Assembly (NCBI GenBank): GCA_031180725.1 | Contig: JAPSLO010000002.1 | Location: 496,001 to 560,000, forward strand | DNA from: Roseomonas sp. | GTDB taxonomy: Bacteria; Pseudomonadota; Alphaproteobacteria; Acetobacterales; Acetobacteraceae | DNA: 64,000 bases | Direction of reading: 5' to 3' | Shown: positions 41,991 through 49,831 of the stretch, in pieces | Position numbering within the stretch: the first letter of the stretch is position 1 | Layout of the letters: the number at the start of each line of letters is the position of its first letter | Translations under genes and position numbers: made by a program | Notes under the pieces: generated by a model | What the model was told of the DNA's origin: nothing | Seen by the model: the letters and a program-made list of their open reading frames with translations, nothing else | Databases searched by the model: none

Positions 41991-42761
41991 TCAGCGTCCC
42001 TTGAACACGGGCTTGCGCTTCTCGAGCTGCGCGGTCCGTGCTTCCACCGCGTCTTCGGTCTTCGCCAGCTCGTGGGTGAAGTTCTGCTCGAAGCGGTAGG
42101 CGTCCCGTGGGGGCATCAGCGCGACCATGTTGCAGCTCGTCTTCGCGTACTTGATGCCGAGCGGGCTCTTCTCTGCGATGCGCCTGGCCATGCTGAGCGC
42201 TGCCGGCAGCAGTTCCTCCTGCGACCAGACGCTGTCCAGCACGCCGAGCCGGTGCAGTTCCGCCGCGCCAATGCGGTCGCCCGTGAACATCAGCCGGCGC
42301 GTCCAGGACCGGCCGAGCAGCTCGTTCAGCATGGCCGCACCGCCGGCAAGGCCGACATCGATCTCCGGCATGCCGAAAACCGCATTCTCCGACGCCATCA
42401 TGATGTCGCAGGATGCCATCAGCCCGAAGCCCGCGCCCAGTGCTGCGCCGTTGACGGCCGCGATCACCGGCTTCGCGCATTCGCGGATGGCATTCCCCGT
42501 CTCCCGCGTCAGGCGGTTGTGGTGCCAGAAGGCGCCGGCCTGGCTGGGATCGGGGCGCTGCCGCAGATCGGCGCCGGCGCAGAAGACCTTGCCCTGCGCG
42601 GTCAGCACCAGGCAGCGGATGTCGTCGCGGTCCGTCGCCGCGTCGAAGATCGCGATCAGCCTTTCGCGCAACTCTGCATTGATGGCGTTCACGGGCGGCC
42701 GATTCAACGTGACCACCGCCACACGGTCCGCGACCTCCAGCTTCACAACATCCGAGGACAT
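41991..42761 (-). CDS. Enoyl-CoA hydratase/isomerase family protein
   Basis: Crotonase-fold enzyme of 256 residues acting on enoyl-CoA thioesters. VAVVTLNRPPVNAINAELRE and KVFCAGADLRQR form the first oxyanion-hole segment. PVIAAVNGAALGAGFGLMAS forms the second, and FGMPEIDVGLAGGAAMLNEL carries the acidic catalytic region. First gene of the operon; a TetR-type palindrome lies 17 bp upstream of its start. Confidence 0.95.
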   Translation of the reverse strand: MSSDVVKLEVADRVAVVTLNRPPVNAINAELRERLIAIFDAATDRDDIRCLVLTAQGKVFCAGADLRQRPDPSQAGAFWHHNRLTRETGNAIRECAKPVIAAVNGAALGAGFGLMASCDIMMASENAVFGMPEIDVGLAGGAAMLNELLGRSWTRRLMFTGDRIGAAELHRLGVLDSVWSQEELLPAALSMARRIAEKSPLGIKYAKTSCNMVALMPPRDAYRFEQNFTHELAKTEDAVEARTAQLEKRKPVFKGR

Positions 42762-42777
42762 TTCCGCCGCCCCTCTA

Positions 42778-42793
42778 CCGACCGTTCGGTCGG
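42778..42793. promoter_or_regulatory. TetR-type operator palindrome 1
   Basis: CCGACCG-TT-CGGTCGG, perfect 7-bp arms, 17 bp upstream of the enoyl-CoA hydratase start. It shares arms with two further palindromes upstream of the next two genes. Confidence 0.7.
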
Positions 42794-42851
42794 GAGCCTA
42801 GGCACCCGACGCCCTCCGCGCAAGCCGGTTCCATGCACCGGCCGGTCCGCG

Positions 42852-43859
42852 TCAGCCGGCCTGGATGCCGGCGCGCCGGATAACCTCGCCCCATTTGGCG
42901 GCCTCGGATCGCAGCAGTTCGCCCAGTTCCTCCGGCGTGCTGGACACGGGGCGGCTGGCGCCCGCGGCACGCAGCCGCTCGATGACCACGGGAGAGGCCA
43001 GGACCTTCACCAGCGCCTGGTTCAGCCGGTCGATGATCGGCCGCGGCGTGCCGGCGCGGACGCAGATGTAGTTCACCACCGTCACCTCGTAGCCGGGCAG
43101 CGTGGCCGCCACCGGTGGAAGTTCCGGCGTATCCGGCATGGGTTCCAGGCTCGTCACGGCGATGGGCCGCAGGCTTCCCGCCTGGATCAGCGGCAGCATC
43201 GGCCCGTAGCTGTCGATCGAGATGGAGACTCGCCCCGCCGCGACATCCTGCAGTGCCGGGCCGGTGCCGCGATAAGGCACGTGGTTCATCCGGATGCCGG
43301 CCTGCATGCATAGCAGCTCACCAGCCAGGTGGCTGCCCGCGCCGATGCCGGAGCTTGCATAGGTCAGTTGCCCGGGTCGTGCTTTCGCCAGCTCGATCAG
43401 CTCCGCCACGTTGCGCACGGGCATGTCGCGCCCCACCGCCATGCAGTAGGCGCCCTTGGTGAGCAGGCTGACCGGCGCGAAATCCTTGGCCGCGTCATAG
43501 GGCATGGAGGCCATGAGGAAGGGATTGGTGATCAGCGGCCCGGGCGTGCCGTAGAGCAGCGTGTAGCCATCCGCCGGCGCCTGGGCGACCGCCGCCGCGC
43601 CGATGGTGCCGCCGGCGCCGCCGCGGTTCTCGATGACGATGGTCTGGCCGAGTTCCTGGCCCAGCGGCTCGGCCACGATGCGGGCATTCAGATCGGCACC
43701 GCCGCCGGGCACGAAGGGGACGATCATGCGAAGCGGCCTGGCGGGCCAGGCCTGCGCCATGGCGCCGAAGGCGGGAAGCGCCAGGGACGCCGCGGCCCCG
43801 AGGAATGTCCGGCGGCCGGCGACGAGACCGCCGGCACGCCCATGGCTGCGCTTGAGCAT
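42852..43859 (-). CDS. Bug/TctC-family tripartite tricarboxylate receptor
   Basis: Periplasmic binding protein of 335 residues. A signal peptide (RRTFLGAAASLALPAFGAMA, cleaved near AQA) precedes WPARPLRMIVPFVPGGGADL, IVIENRGGAGGTIGAAAVAQ, ADGYTLLYGTPG and MNHVPYRGTGPALQDVAAGR, the hallmarks of the family. ATG 43859 is preceded by GGGAGGATTCGGTAG; the 852-residue track ORF is mostly upstream shadow. No TctAB membrane genes are nearby. A TetR-type palindrome lies 38 bp upstream, so it may share control with the CoA operon and could bind its acid substrate. Confidence 0.94.
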   Translation of the reverse strand: MLKRSHGRAGGLVAGRRTFLGAAASLALPAFGAMAQAWPARPLRMIVPFVPGGGADLNARIVAEPLGQELGQTIVIENRGGAGGTIGAAAVAQAPADGYTLLYGTPGPLITNPFLMASMPYDAAKDFAPVSLLTKGAYCMAVGRDMPVRNVAELIELAKARPGQLTYASSGIGAGSHLAGELLCMQAGIRMNHVPYRGTGPALQDVAAGRVSISIDSYGPMLPLIQAGSLRPIAVTSLEPMPDTPELPPVAATLPGYEVTVVNYICVRAGTPRPIIDRLNQALVKVLASPVVIERLRAAGASRPVSSTPEELGELLRSEAAKWGEVIRRAGIQAG

Positions 43860-43896
43860 GCTACCGAATCCTCCCATGCGGCCGTCACCGCGGCCT

Positions 43897-43914
43897 GCCG
43901 ACCGATCGGTCGGC
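43897..43914. promoter_or_regulatory. TetR-type operator palindrome 2
   Basis: GCCGACCGATCGGTCGGC, a perfect 18-bp palindrome upstream of the Bug receptor gene, in the divergent gap with the peptide-type binding-protein gene. Confidence 0.75.
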
Positions 43915-43990
43915 TTGTGGCGGAAAGTAAGGCCGGGATCGGGCAGGGCGCAATGGGCTTGCACCGGACAGGGGCGCCCTCTAGCGTCCT

Positions 43991-44008
43991 CGACCGAACG
44001 ATCGGTCG
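43991..44008. promoter_or_regulatory. TetR-type operator palindrome 3
   Basis: CGACCGA-ACGA-TCGGTCG, 7-bp arms, 58 bp upstream of the peptide-type binding-protein start. Same arm sequence as the two other palindromes. Confidence 0.7.
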
Positions 44009-44066
44009 AAGCCGCGGCGCTGCCTTCCGGGGACGGCGCCGAAGGCGCGCCGGGGAGGAGAGGTCC

Positions 44067-45656
44067 ATGTTCCGCCGCCATCGCATGCGCGCGTCGCGCG
44101 CGGTTGCCCTGGGTGCCGTTCTGGGTCTTGCGGCCCAAGGAGCGGCGGCACAGACGCTGACCATGGGCATGGGCTCGCCCGTCTCCTCCCTCGATCCGCA
44201 CTACCACCAGCTTCGCTCCAATGCGGAAGTGTCGCAGATGCTGTTCGACACGCTGCTGCACACGGATGCGAAGGCGCAGCTTGCGCCCGGCATGGCCGAG
44301 AGCTGGCGCCCGGTGGGCGAGAACATCTGGGAATTCACCCTGCGCGACGGCCTTCGCTTCCACGATGGCCGCCCCTTCACCACCGACGACATCGCCTTCA
44401 CGATCGAGCGCATCCCGACCGTTACCGGCCCTGGCGCCTCCTATGCCACCCATGTGCGGCCGGTGCGGCGCGTGGAGATCGTGGATGCGCGCACCGTCCG
44501 GCTGCACACGGATGGTCCCTTCCCACTGCTGCCGGTCTATTTCAGTCAGGTCTTCATGCTGGGCCGGGCACAGCATGCCGGCGCCTCCACGGCCGATTAC
44601 AATTCCGGCCGCGCCACCATCGGCACTGGTCCCTTCCGCCTGGTCTCCCATGCGCAGGGCGACAGGATCACCCTCGGCCGGAACGACGCCTGGTGGGGCG
44701 AGAAGCCGCATTGGGCCAGCGTGACCTACCGCATGATCACCAATGACGCGGCGCGGATGTCGGCGCTGCTGGCCGGCGATGTGGACTTCATCGACCAGGT
44801 GCCGACCTCTGATCTCGGCCGGTTGCGTCAGGACAGCCGTTTCCGCCTGGCGGAGACGACCAGCCTGCGCACCATGTACATCACCCTGGATTCCACGCGC
44901 CCGGCGCCGGTGCCGCAGCTGAACGGCCCGAACGGCGCGCCGCTGGAGGCCAATCCCCTGGCCGATCCGCGCGTGCGCCGAGCCCTCTCCCTGGCCATCG
45001 ACCGGCGCCTGCTGGTGGAACGCGTGATGGAGGGCGCCGCGCTGGCCAGCATGCAGTTCCTGCCCCCCGGCGCCTACAGCCATATCCCCGACATGCCGGT
45101 GCCGGCGGCGGATCCGGAGACGGCGCGCGCCCTGCTGGTGCAGGCCGGTTATCCGCAGGGTTTCCAGATCACGCTCGGCGGGTCCAACGACCGCTACATG
45201 AACGATGCGCGCGTGGTGCAGGCGGTGGGGCAGATGTGGGCGCGGATCGGCGTGCGTACCACGGTCGAAGCCCAGCCCTACGCCACCTTCATCACGCGCG
45301 CGACGCGGCGGGAATTTCCGGCGGCGCTGCTGAGCTGGGGCAATTCCACCGGCGAAGCTTCGGTGGTGCTCAATTCCGTGCTGCGCACCGTGAACCGCGA
45401 CCGCGGGCACGGCGCCGCCAACCGGGTGCAGTATTCCAACCCCGCGATGGACCGCCTGCTGGCAGCGGCGGAGGTCGAGATGGATACGGCGCGGCGCGAG
45501 GAGCTGCTACGCCAGGCCCAGCGCACCGCGCTGGAGGATGCGGCCCTCCTGCCGCTTTATCTGCAGGCCGCAATCTGGGCCATGCGCAGCGGCCTCACCT
45601 ACGAGGCGAGGGCCGACGAGCGGAACGACCCCGGCGCCGTCCGGCCCGCCCGGTAG
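44067..45656 (+). CDS. ABC transporter substrate-binding protein, family 5 (peptide/nickel type)
   Basis: Periplasmic DppA/OppA-like binding protein of 529 residues. A signal peptide (AVALGAVLGLAAQGAAAQ) precedes SPVSSLDPHYHQLRSNAEVS, WRPVGENIWEFTLRDGLRFH, and the family's RRALSLAIDRRLLVERVMEG. ATG 44067 has GGGGAGGAGAGG upstream; the 775-residue track ORF begins far too early. No permease or ATPase genes follow. It is divergent from the Bug receptor across two palindromes, so the two may be co-regulated. Confidence 0.94.
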   Translation: MFRRHRMRASRAVALGAVLGLAAQGAAAQTLTMGMGSPVSSLDPHYHQLRSNAEVSQMLFDTLLHTDAKAQLAPGMAESWRPVGENIWEFTLRDGLRFHDGRPFTTDDIAFTIERIPTVTGPGASYATHVRPVRRVEIVDARTVRLHTDGPFPLLPVYFSQVFMLGRAQHAGASTADYNSGRATIGTGPFRLVSHAQGDRITLGRNDAWWGEKPHWASVTYRMITNDAARMSALLAGDVDFIDQVPTSDLGRLRQDSRFRLAETTSLRTMYITLDSTRPAPVPQLNGPNGAPLEANPLADPRVRRALSLAIDRRLLVERVMEGAALASMQFLPPGAYSHIPDMPVPAADPETARALLVQAGYPQGFQITLGGSNDRYMNDARVVQAVGQMWARIGVRTTVEAQPYATFITRATRREFPAALLSWGNSTGEASVVLNSVLRTVNRDRGHGAANRVQYSNPAMDRLLAAAEVEMDTARREELLRQAQRTALEDAALLPLYLQAAIWAMRSGLTYEARADERNDPGAVRPAR

Positions 45657-45663
45657 TCAGCGG

Positions 45664-45682
45664 CGCAGCCTGCGGGCTGCGC
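45664..45682 (+). terminator. Hairpin after the binding-protein gene
   Basis: GCGCAGCC-TGCG-GGCTGCGC (8-bp stem, first base at 45663) follows the stop codon directly; no T-run follows, so termination would be weak. Confidence 0.4.
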
Positions 45683-45698
45683 ATCGCCACCGCGCGTG

Positions 45699-45723
45699 TC
45701 ATCCTTGCGCCGCGCAAGGATGA
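45699..45723 (+). promoter_or_regulatory. Dyad overlapping the ribosome binding site of the isomerase-like gene
   Basis: TCATCCTTGCG-CCG-CGCAAGGATGA, perfect 11-bp arms with a 3-nt centre. The right arm contains the AAGGAT Shine-Dalgarno of the gene starting at 45730. As RNA the hairpin would sequester the ribosome binding site; as DNA it could be an operator. Confidence 0.55.
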
Positions 45724-45729
45724 TTCCCC

Positions 45730-46443
45730 ATGAGCCATCGGCCGGCCATCGGCACCATCACACCCTCCTCCAACCGTGCGGTGGAGCGCACGTTGGCGGC
45801 GCTGCTGCCGTATTTCCCTGGCATCGATTCCTGCGTCGCCCGCATCACCTTCTATGGCTCCGGCATCGGCCAGCCGAAGGATGGCTATGACGCGGAACCT
45901 TATCGCCAGGCGGCGTGGCAGCTGGGCCATGCCGGCGTCGGCGTGGTCTGCTGGAATGGCACGCGCGGCGCGGGGCTGGGCCTGGATGCCGACCGGGCGC
46001 TCTGCGCCGCCATGTCCGATGCGGCGGGCTGCAAGGCCACTACGGCCAGCCTGGGCACGGCAGCGCTGCTGAAGCGCCTCGGCGCAGGTCGCATTGGCAT
46101 CGTCACGCCGGGCCCGGCGGCTGCTGCCAAGCAGGCCGCCGCCGGCTTTGGCCTCTCCCTCGCCGGCGCGAAGGCCATGGGGCTGACGGACAATGCCGCT
46201 TCCGCTGCCGTGCCGCCGGAGCGCATCAACTTCCTGGCGCGCGAGCTGGCTGCGGAGGTGAGGCCCGACGCCATCCTGATCTGGAGCACGAACCTGACGG
46301 GCTGGATGACCATGGCGCCGCTGGAGGCGGAGCTGGGCATCCCGGTGATCGATTCCGCCGCCGCCGGATTCTGGGCCTGCCTGGATGCGCTCGGCATGGA
46401 TCCGACGCCAGCGGCGAAGCTGGGCCGGATCTTCGCCTGCTAG
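45730..46443 (+). CDS. Maleate isomerase / arylmalonate decarboxylase family protein
   Basis: Asp/Glu-racemase superfamily enzyme of 237 residues. The N-terminus RPAIGTITPSSNRAVERTLA and the catalytic-loop VVCWNGTRGAGLG, with Cys74, are present. The C-terminal half has AILIWSTNLTGWMTMAPLEA and ELGIPVIDSAAAGFWA. Maleate isomerases use two cysteines; the second, expected near the STN segment (about 185-188), appears to be Ser or Thr, so a one-cysteine mechanism or different chemistry is possible. A dyad covers its ribosome binding site. Confidence 0.85.
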   Translation: MSHRPAIGTITPSSNRAVERTLAALLPYFPGIDSCVARITFYGSGIGQPKDGYDAEPYRQAAWQLGHAGVGVVCWNGTRGAGLGLDADRALCAAMSDAAGCKATTASLGTAALLKRLGAGRIGIVTPGPAAAAKQAAAGFGLSLAGAKAMGLTDNAASAAVPPERINFLARELAAEVRPDAILIWSTNLTGWMTMAPLEAELGIPVIDSAAAGFWACLDALGMDPTPAAKLGRIFAC

Positions 46444-46451
46444 CGCACGGC

Positions 46452-47576
46452 TTATCGCACCGCGCGCTTCTCCACCGCGTTCCGCAGCAGCGCCAGGCTG
46501 CGGTACACACCATGCACCATCTTCGAGTACGGCAGCGCCACGAAGAAGGCCAGCACCAGGCCCAGATGGAAGGCCAGCAGGATGCCCATGGCGCCGGTGT
46601 GGCGCACGGCCAGCAGCAGCAGGCCGGTGGCGCTGATCAAGAACAGCAGCGCCAGGATGGCATATTCCCCGCCCATGAGCTGGCGCGCCACCGGCACGGG
46701 GTCGGTCACGATCTTCACCCAGGTCAGCCCTGCCGTGCCGATGCACAGCAGCACGCCACCCCAGGTGCCCAGCTGCACCGGAAGGCTCCAGAAGGGATAG
46801 GGCGCGGGGTGGCCGATGAAGTGGTCATACACGGTCGCCACCGAAGTCGCCGCGAAGCACAGGAAGAAGCCGTAGAACATGGCGTGGTGCAGCCAGCGTC
46901 GCGTCATTGCGAAGCGGTCGTCGAAATCGTTGCAGCCATGCCCGCCGCCGCCCAGGTTGCGCAGGGTCAGCACATCCGCCGTGGCCTCCGCGGCCGGCGC
47001 CGGGCCCACACTGCCGCCGCCCGCGCGGCCCGTGCCGCGCCAGTAGCGGATGCCGCCCATCACCAGCGCCAGCAGCGCATAGAGGAAGGTCGCCCCGGAC
47101 AGCAGCACCATCAGCCACCAGGGGATCACGCGATAGAAGGCGCCCGGCCCGGTATGGCTGCCCCAGAGCACGTCGGGGTCCTTGATCGCCACGGCCAGAA
47201 CCATCGCCAGCGTGGCGAAGACCGCGGCCAGCAGCGTCACCAGCGTGCCATTGCGCTCAAAGAATTTCCCCGCGCCGCTGGGCCAGGCGAAGGTCGCATA
47301 GCTTTCCTGCCGGATCGTCGCGAAGGTGGCGGGGATATTGATGTCGAAGGCGTGCGGCGGCGCATACTGGCAGGCGTGGTAGCAGCCCTTGCAGTTGTGG
47401 CAGAGATTGGCCAGGTGCGTCAGGTCCGCCACACTGAAGTCGCGCCGCATCGCCATGGCGGGGAACACCGCGCAATAGCTCTCGCAATAGCGGCAGGCAT
47501 TGCACACCGCCATCTGGCGGCGCGCATGCGCAATGGCATCGGATTCCTGCATCAGCGGCTGTTCAGTTGCGGACAT
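46452..47576 (-). CDS. tcuB: Tricarballylate utilization protein B (Fe-S/membrane electron carrier)
   Basis: Membrane protein of 374 residues that reoxidises the TcuA flavin and passes electrons to quinone. The N-terminal cysteine clusters CNACRYCESYC and CHNCKGCYHACQYAPP bind Fe-S. Six or so membrane helices follow (from about 105), with HHAMFYGFFLCFAATSVATV and conserved His residues for haem. Length matches TcuB/CitB proteins. It overlaps tcuA by 14 bp. No TcuC transporter gene is adjacent; a Bug-type receptor elsewhere could substitute. Confidence 0.94.
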   Translation of the reverse strand: MSATEQPLMQESDAIAHARRQMAVCNACRYCESYCAVFPAMAMRRDFSVADLTHLANLCHNCKGCYHACQYAPPHAFDINIPATFATIRQESYATFAWPSGAGKFFERNGTLVTLLAAVFATLAMVLAVAIKDPDVLWGSHTGPGAFYRVIPWWLMVLLSGATFLYALLALVMGGIRYWRGTGRAGGGSVGPAPAAEATADVLTLRNLGGGGHGCNDFDDRFAMTRRWLHHAMFYGFFLCFAATSVATVYDHFIGHPAPYPFWSLPVQLGTWGGVLLCIGTAGLTWVKIVTDPVPVARQLMGGEYAILALLFLISATGLLLLAVRHTGAMGILLAFHLGLVLAFFVALPYSKMVHGVYRSLALLRNAVEKRAVR

Positions 47577-48966
47577 GGCGCGCGGCCTCCTCGCCGGCGA
47601 TGCGGCCGAACACGGTTCCCATGGTCATGCCGAAGCCGGCCAGGTAACCCTGGCCCAGGATGTTGCCCGACATGATCTCGCCCGAAGCGAAGAGATTCGC
47701 CGAAGGCTTGCCATCCGCCATGATCACCCGCGCGCGGTCATTCACCTTCAGGGCCAGGAAGGTGAAGGTGATGCCGACCCGCAGGGGATGGCAGATGAAG
47801 GGGGGTTTCTCGATGCGGCGGGCCCAATGCGTTTTCTCGGGCGTCAGGCCGCTGGTGCGGCAATCATCCAGCTTGCCGCCCTGGAAGGTGCCGGGCTGGA
47901 CGGCAGCATTGTACTCGGCCACGACGCGTTCCAGCTTGCCGGCATCGATCCCGGCCATCCCGGCCAGCTCCGCGATGCTGTTCGCCTTATAGGGCGGGAA
48001 GACGCTGGGCAGGTAATCCATCTCCGCCTGGCTGTCGGTGATGGCGAAGGCCACCTGCCCCGGCTGCTGCGCGATCAGCCGGCCCCAGATGGCGTAGCGC
48101 TTGGGCCAGACATCCTCGCCTTCGTCGTAGAAGCGCTCGACATTGCGGTTCACCACGATGGCATAGGGCACGCAGTCCAGCCGCATGGCCAGGCCGCCAT
48201 CCTCCATCGGCGCTCGGGCGTCATTGGCCACGGCATGGAACTGGGTGGGGTCGCCCACCTGCTGCACGCCCTGCGCCAGCAGGTCCTTCAGCACCGTTCC
48301 CTGGGCATAGGTGGTCCCGCGGATCTGGAACTGGTCCGCCGCATCGCCCCAGTACTGCCGCAGCCATTGCCGGTTGGCCTGGAAGCCGCCGCAGGCCGCG
48401 ATCACCGCCTTGAAGCGGATGCGCTGCGGGAAACCCTGGTGCGAGACGATGGCCTCCGTCGCGTGGCCTTCCTGCATTTCGATGTGCTGGACCTCGGTTT
48501 GGTACAGAACCTCGATCCCCATGTCGCGCGCCCGGTTATACAGCGCGTTCAGCAGTGCCTTGCCGCCACCCAGGAAGAAGGCGTTGGTGCGGGAGAGCGA
48601 GAGCGTGCCGGACAACGAGGGCTGGAAGGTCACTCCGCATTCGCGCAGGAAGGCCGGGGCGTGCTGGCTGGCGCGGATGCACATCCGGGCCAGGTGCTCG
48701 TCCGTCTTGCCCGCGGTCACGCGCAGCAGATCATCCCAGTATTCCTCCTCCAGATAGCTCTCCACCTGCACATCGGTCGGCGCCGGGTGCAGGGCGCGCA
48801 GGTTGCGCGTATGGCGCGAATTGCCGCCGCGCATCGGCAAGGGCGCGTGCTCCGCCACGATCACGCTGGCCCCGGCCTTGCGGGCGCTGATGGCGGCGCA
48901 GAGCGCGGCATTGCCGCCCCCCACCACGAGGACATCCCAGATGCGGTTGAAGTCTGGCATGGACAT
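47563..48966 (-). CDS. tcuA: Tricarballylate dehydrogenase
   Basis: FAD-dependent dehydrogenase of about 467 residues oxidising tricarballylate to cis-aconitate. The N-terminal Rossmann motif is DVLVVGGGNAALCAAISARK. MRGGNSRHTRNLRALHPAPT, GGFQANRQWLRQYW and the C-terminal SGEIMSGNILGQGYLAGFGM are characteristic. Two starts are possible, ATG 48966 and ATG 48960, neither with a clear Shine-Dalgarno. Both lie at or inside a 36-bp dyad, so a bound repressor would cover the start of transcription. Divergent from a GntR regulator. Confidence 0.94.
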   Translation of the reverse strand: MSMPDFNRIWDVLVVGGGNAALCAAISARKAGASVIVAEHAPLPMRGGNSRHTRNLRALHPAPTDVQVESYLEEEYWDDLLRVTAGKTDEHLARMCIRASQHAPAFLRECGVTFQPSLSGTLSLSRTNAFFLGGGKALLNALYNRARDMGIEVLYQTEVQHIEMQEGHATEAIVSHQGFPQRIRFKAVIAACGGFQANRQWLRQYWGDAADQFQIRGTTYAQGTVLKDLLAQGVQQVGDPTQFHAVANDARAPMEDGGLAMRLDCVPYAIVVNRNVERFYDEGEDVWPKRYAIWGRLIAQQPGQVAFAITDSQAEMDYLPSVFPPYKANSIAELAGMAGIDAGKLERVVAEYNAAVQPGTFQGGKLDDCRTSGLTPEKTHWARRIEKPPFICHPLRVGITFTFLALKVNDRARVIMADGKPSANLFASGEIMSGNILGQGYLAGFGMTMGTVFGRIAGEEAARHVRN

Positions 48967-48996
48967 ATTAGTATCCACGTGGATACAGATATGTCC
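48961..48996. promoter_or_regulatory. 36-bp dyad between tcuA and gntR (probable GntR operator)
   Basis: GGACATAT-TA-GTATCCACGTGGATAC-AG-ATATGTCC. The central 16 bp (48971-48986) are a perfect palindrome and the outer 8-bp arms match perfectly. It covers the tcuA start codon and the first possible ATG of the GntR gene. Confidence 0.8.
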
Positions 48997-49017
48997 AGAC
49001 GTCTTCGGACAGTTTCC

Positions 49018-49695
49018 ATGGATCTTCCCCCCCGCGGTCTGGGCCAGGATGCCTATGACCGGATCCGCGCCGCGATCCGTACCGGCGTCCTGACCCCCGG
49101 CCTGCCCCTCACCGAGACCGAGCTGGCCAGCCGTTTCGGCATTTCCCGCACGCCCGTCCGCCAGGCGATCGCCCGATTGGAGGCGGAAGGGCTGCTGACC
49201 CGGGAAGGCCGGCGCGGCCTGGCCGTGACGCGCCCGGACCACGCCCAGATCATCGAACTCTATGTGATGCGCGAGATCCTGGAAGGCGCCGCCGCCCGCC
49301 TGGCCGCCCAGCACGCCACCGAAACCGAGATCGAGGCGATGGCGGAATTGGTAGCCGCTGAGCCGCCTGCCTTCGGTGATGCGCAGCACCTGGCGCAGAT
49401 CAACCAGCGCCTGCACGGGCTACTCTACCTGGCGGCTCATAACCGCTACCTGCTGCGCAGCCTGGAACAGCTCTCGGCCACCATCGCCCTGCTGCCCTCG
49501 CTGCTGACGGAAGGGGCGCGGGCCAAAGCCGCCCATGCGGAACACGAGGCCATTCTGGCTGCGCTGCGCCGGCGCGACGGCACGGCGGCCGAGGAGGCAG
49601 CGCGGCTGCATGCCCGCGCCGCGCAGCGCCACCGCTTGGCCTGGCTGGCGCGCATCCAGGGCGTGCCGGTGGCCGCCCCCGGGGGCGGGCCGTAG
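49018..49695 (+). CDS. GntR-family (FCD) transcriptional regulator of the tcu genes
   Basis: Regulator of 225 residues. The N-terminal winged helix (about 5-70) reads LGQDAYDRIRAAIRTGVLTP, then LTETELASRFGISRTPVRQA and IARLEAEGLLTREGRRGLAV. A helical FCD-type ligand domain follows (VMREILEGAAARLAAQHATE). ATG 49018 was chosen; ATG 48991 inside the operator dyad is an alternative. Divergent from tcuAB; a tricarboxylate is the likely effector. In Salmonella the equivalent regulator TcuR is LysR-type, so the regulator family has been exchanged here. Confidence 0.92.
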   Translation: MDLPPRGLGQDAYDRIRAAIRTGVLTPGLPLTETELASRFGISRTPVRQAIARLEAEGLLTREGRRGLAVTRPDHAQIIELYVMREILEGAAARLAAQHATETEIEAMAELVAAEPPAFGDAQHLAQINQRLHGLLYLAAHNRYLLRSLEQLSATIALLPSLLTEGARAKAAHAEHEAILAALRRRDGTAAEEAARLHARAAQRHRLAWLARIQGVPVAAPGGGP

Positions 49696-49831
49696 GCATT
49701 TACCCTTCGTAGCACTTGAGATTCGCAGCGATATTGACGGGCCGAGCCGTGGTGGTGAATTGCGTGCGCCGCGAGCTATAGGGCAGATTTCACCGGGCCG
49801 AGCTTGAAAACACTCGACGGCAATCGTGTTG

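Noticed and set aside
42852-45410. 852-residue minus-strand ORF taken as one protein
   Set aside because: Only the C-terminal 335 residues are a Bug receptor; the rest is antisense to the peptide-type binding-protein gene.
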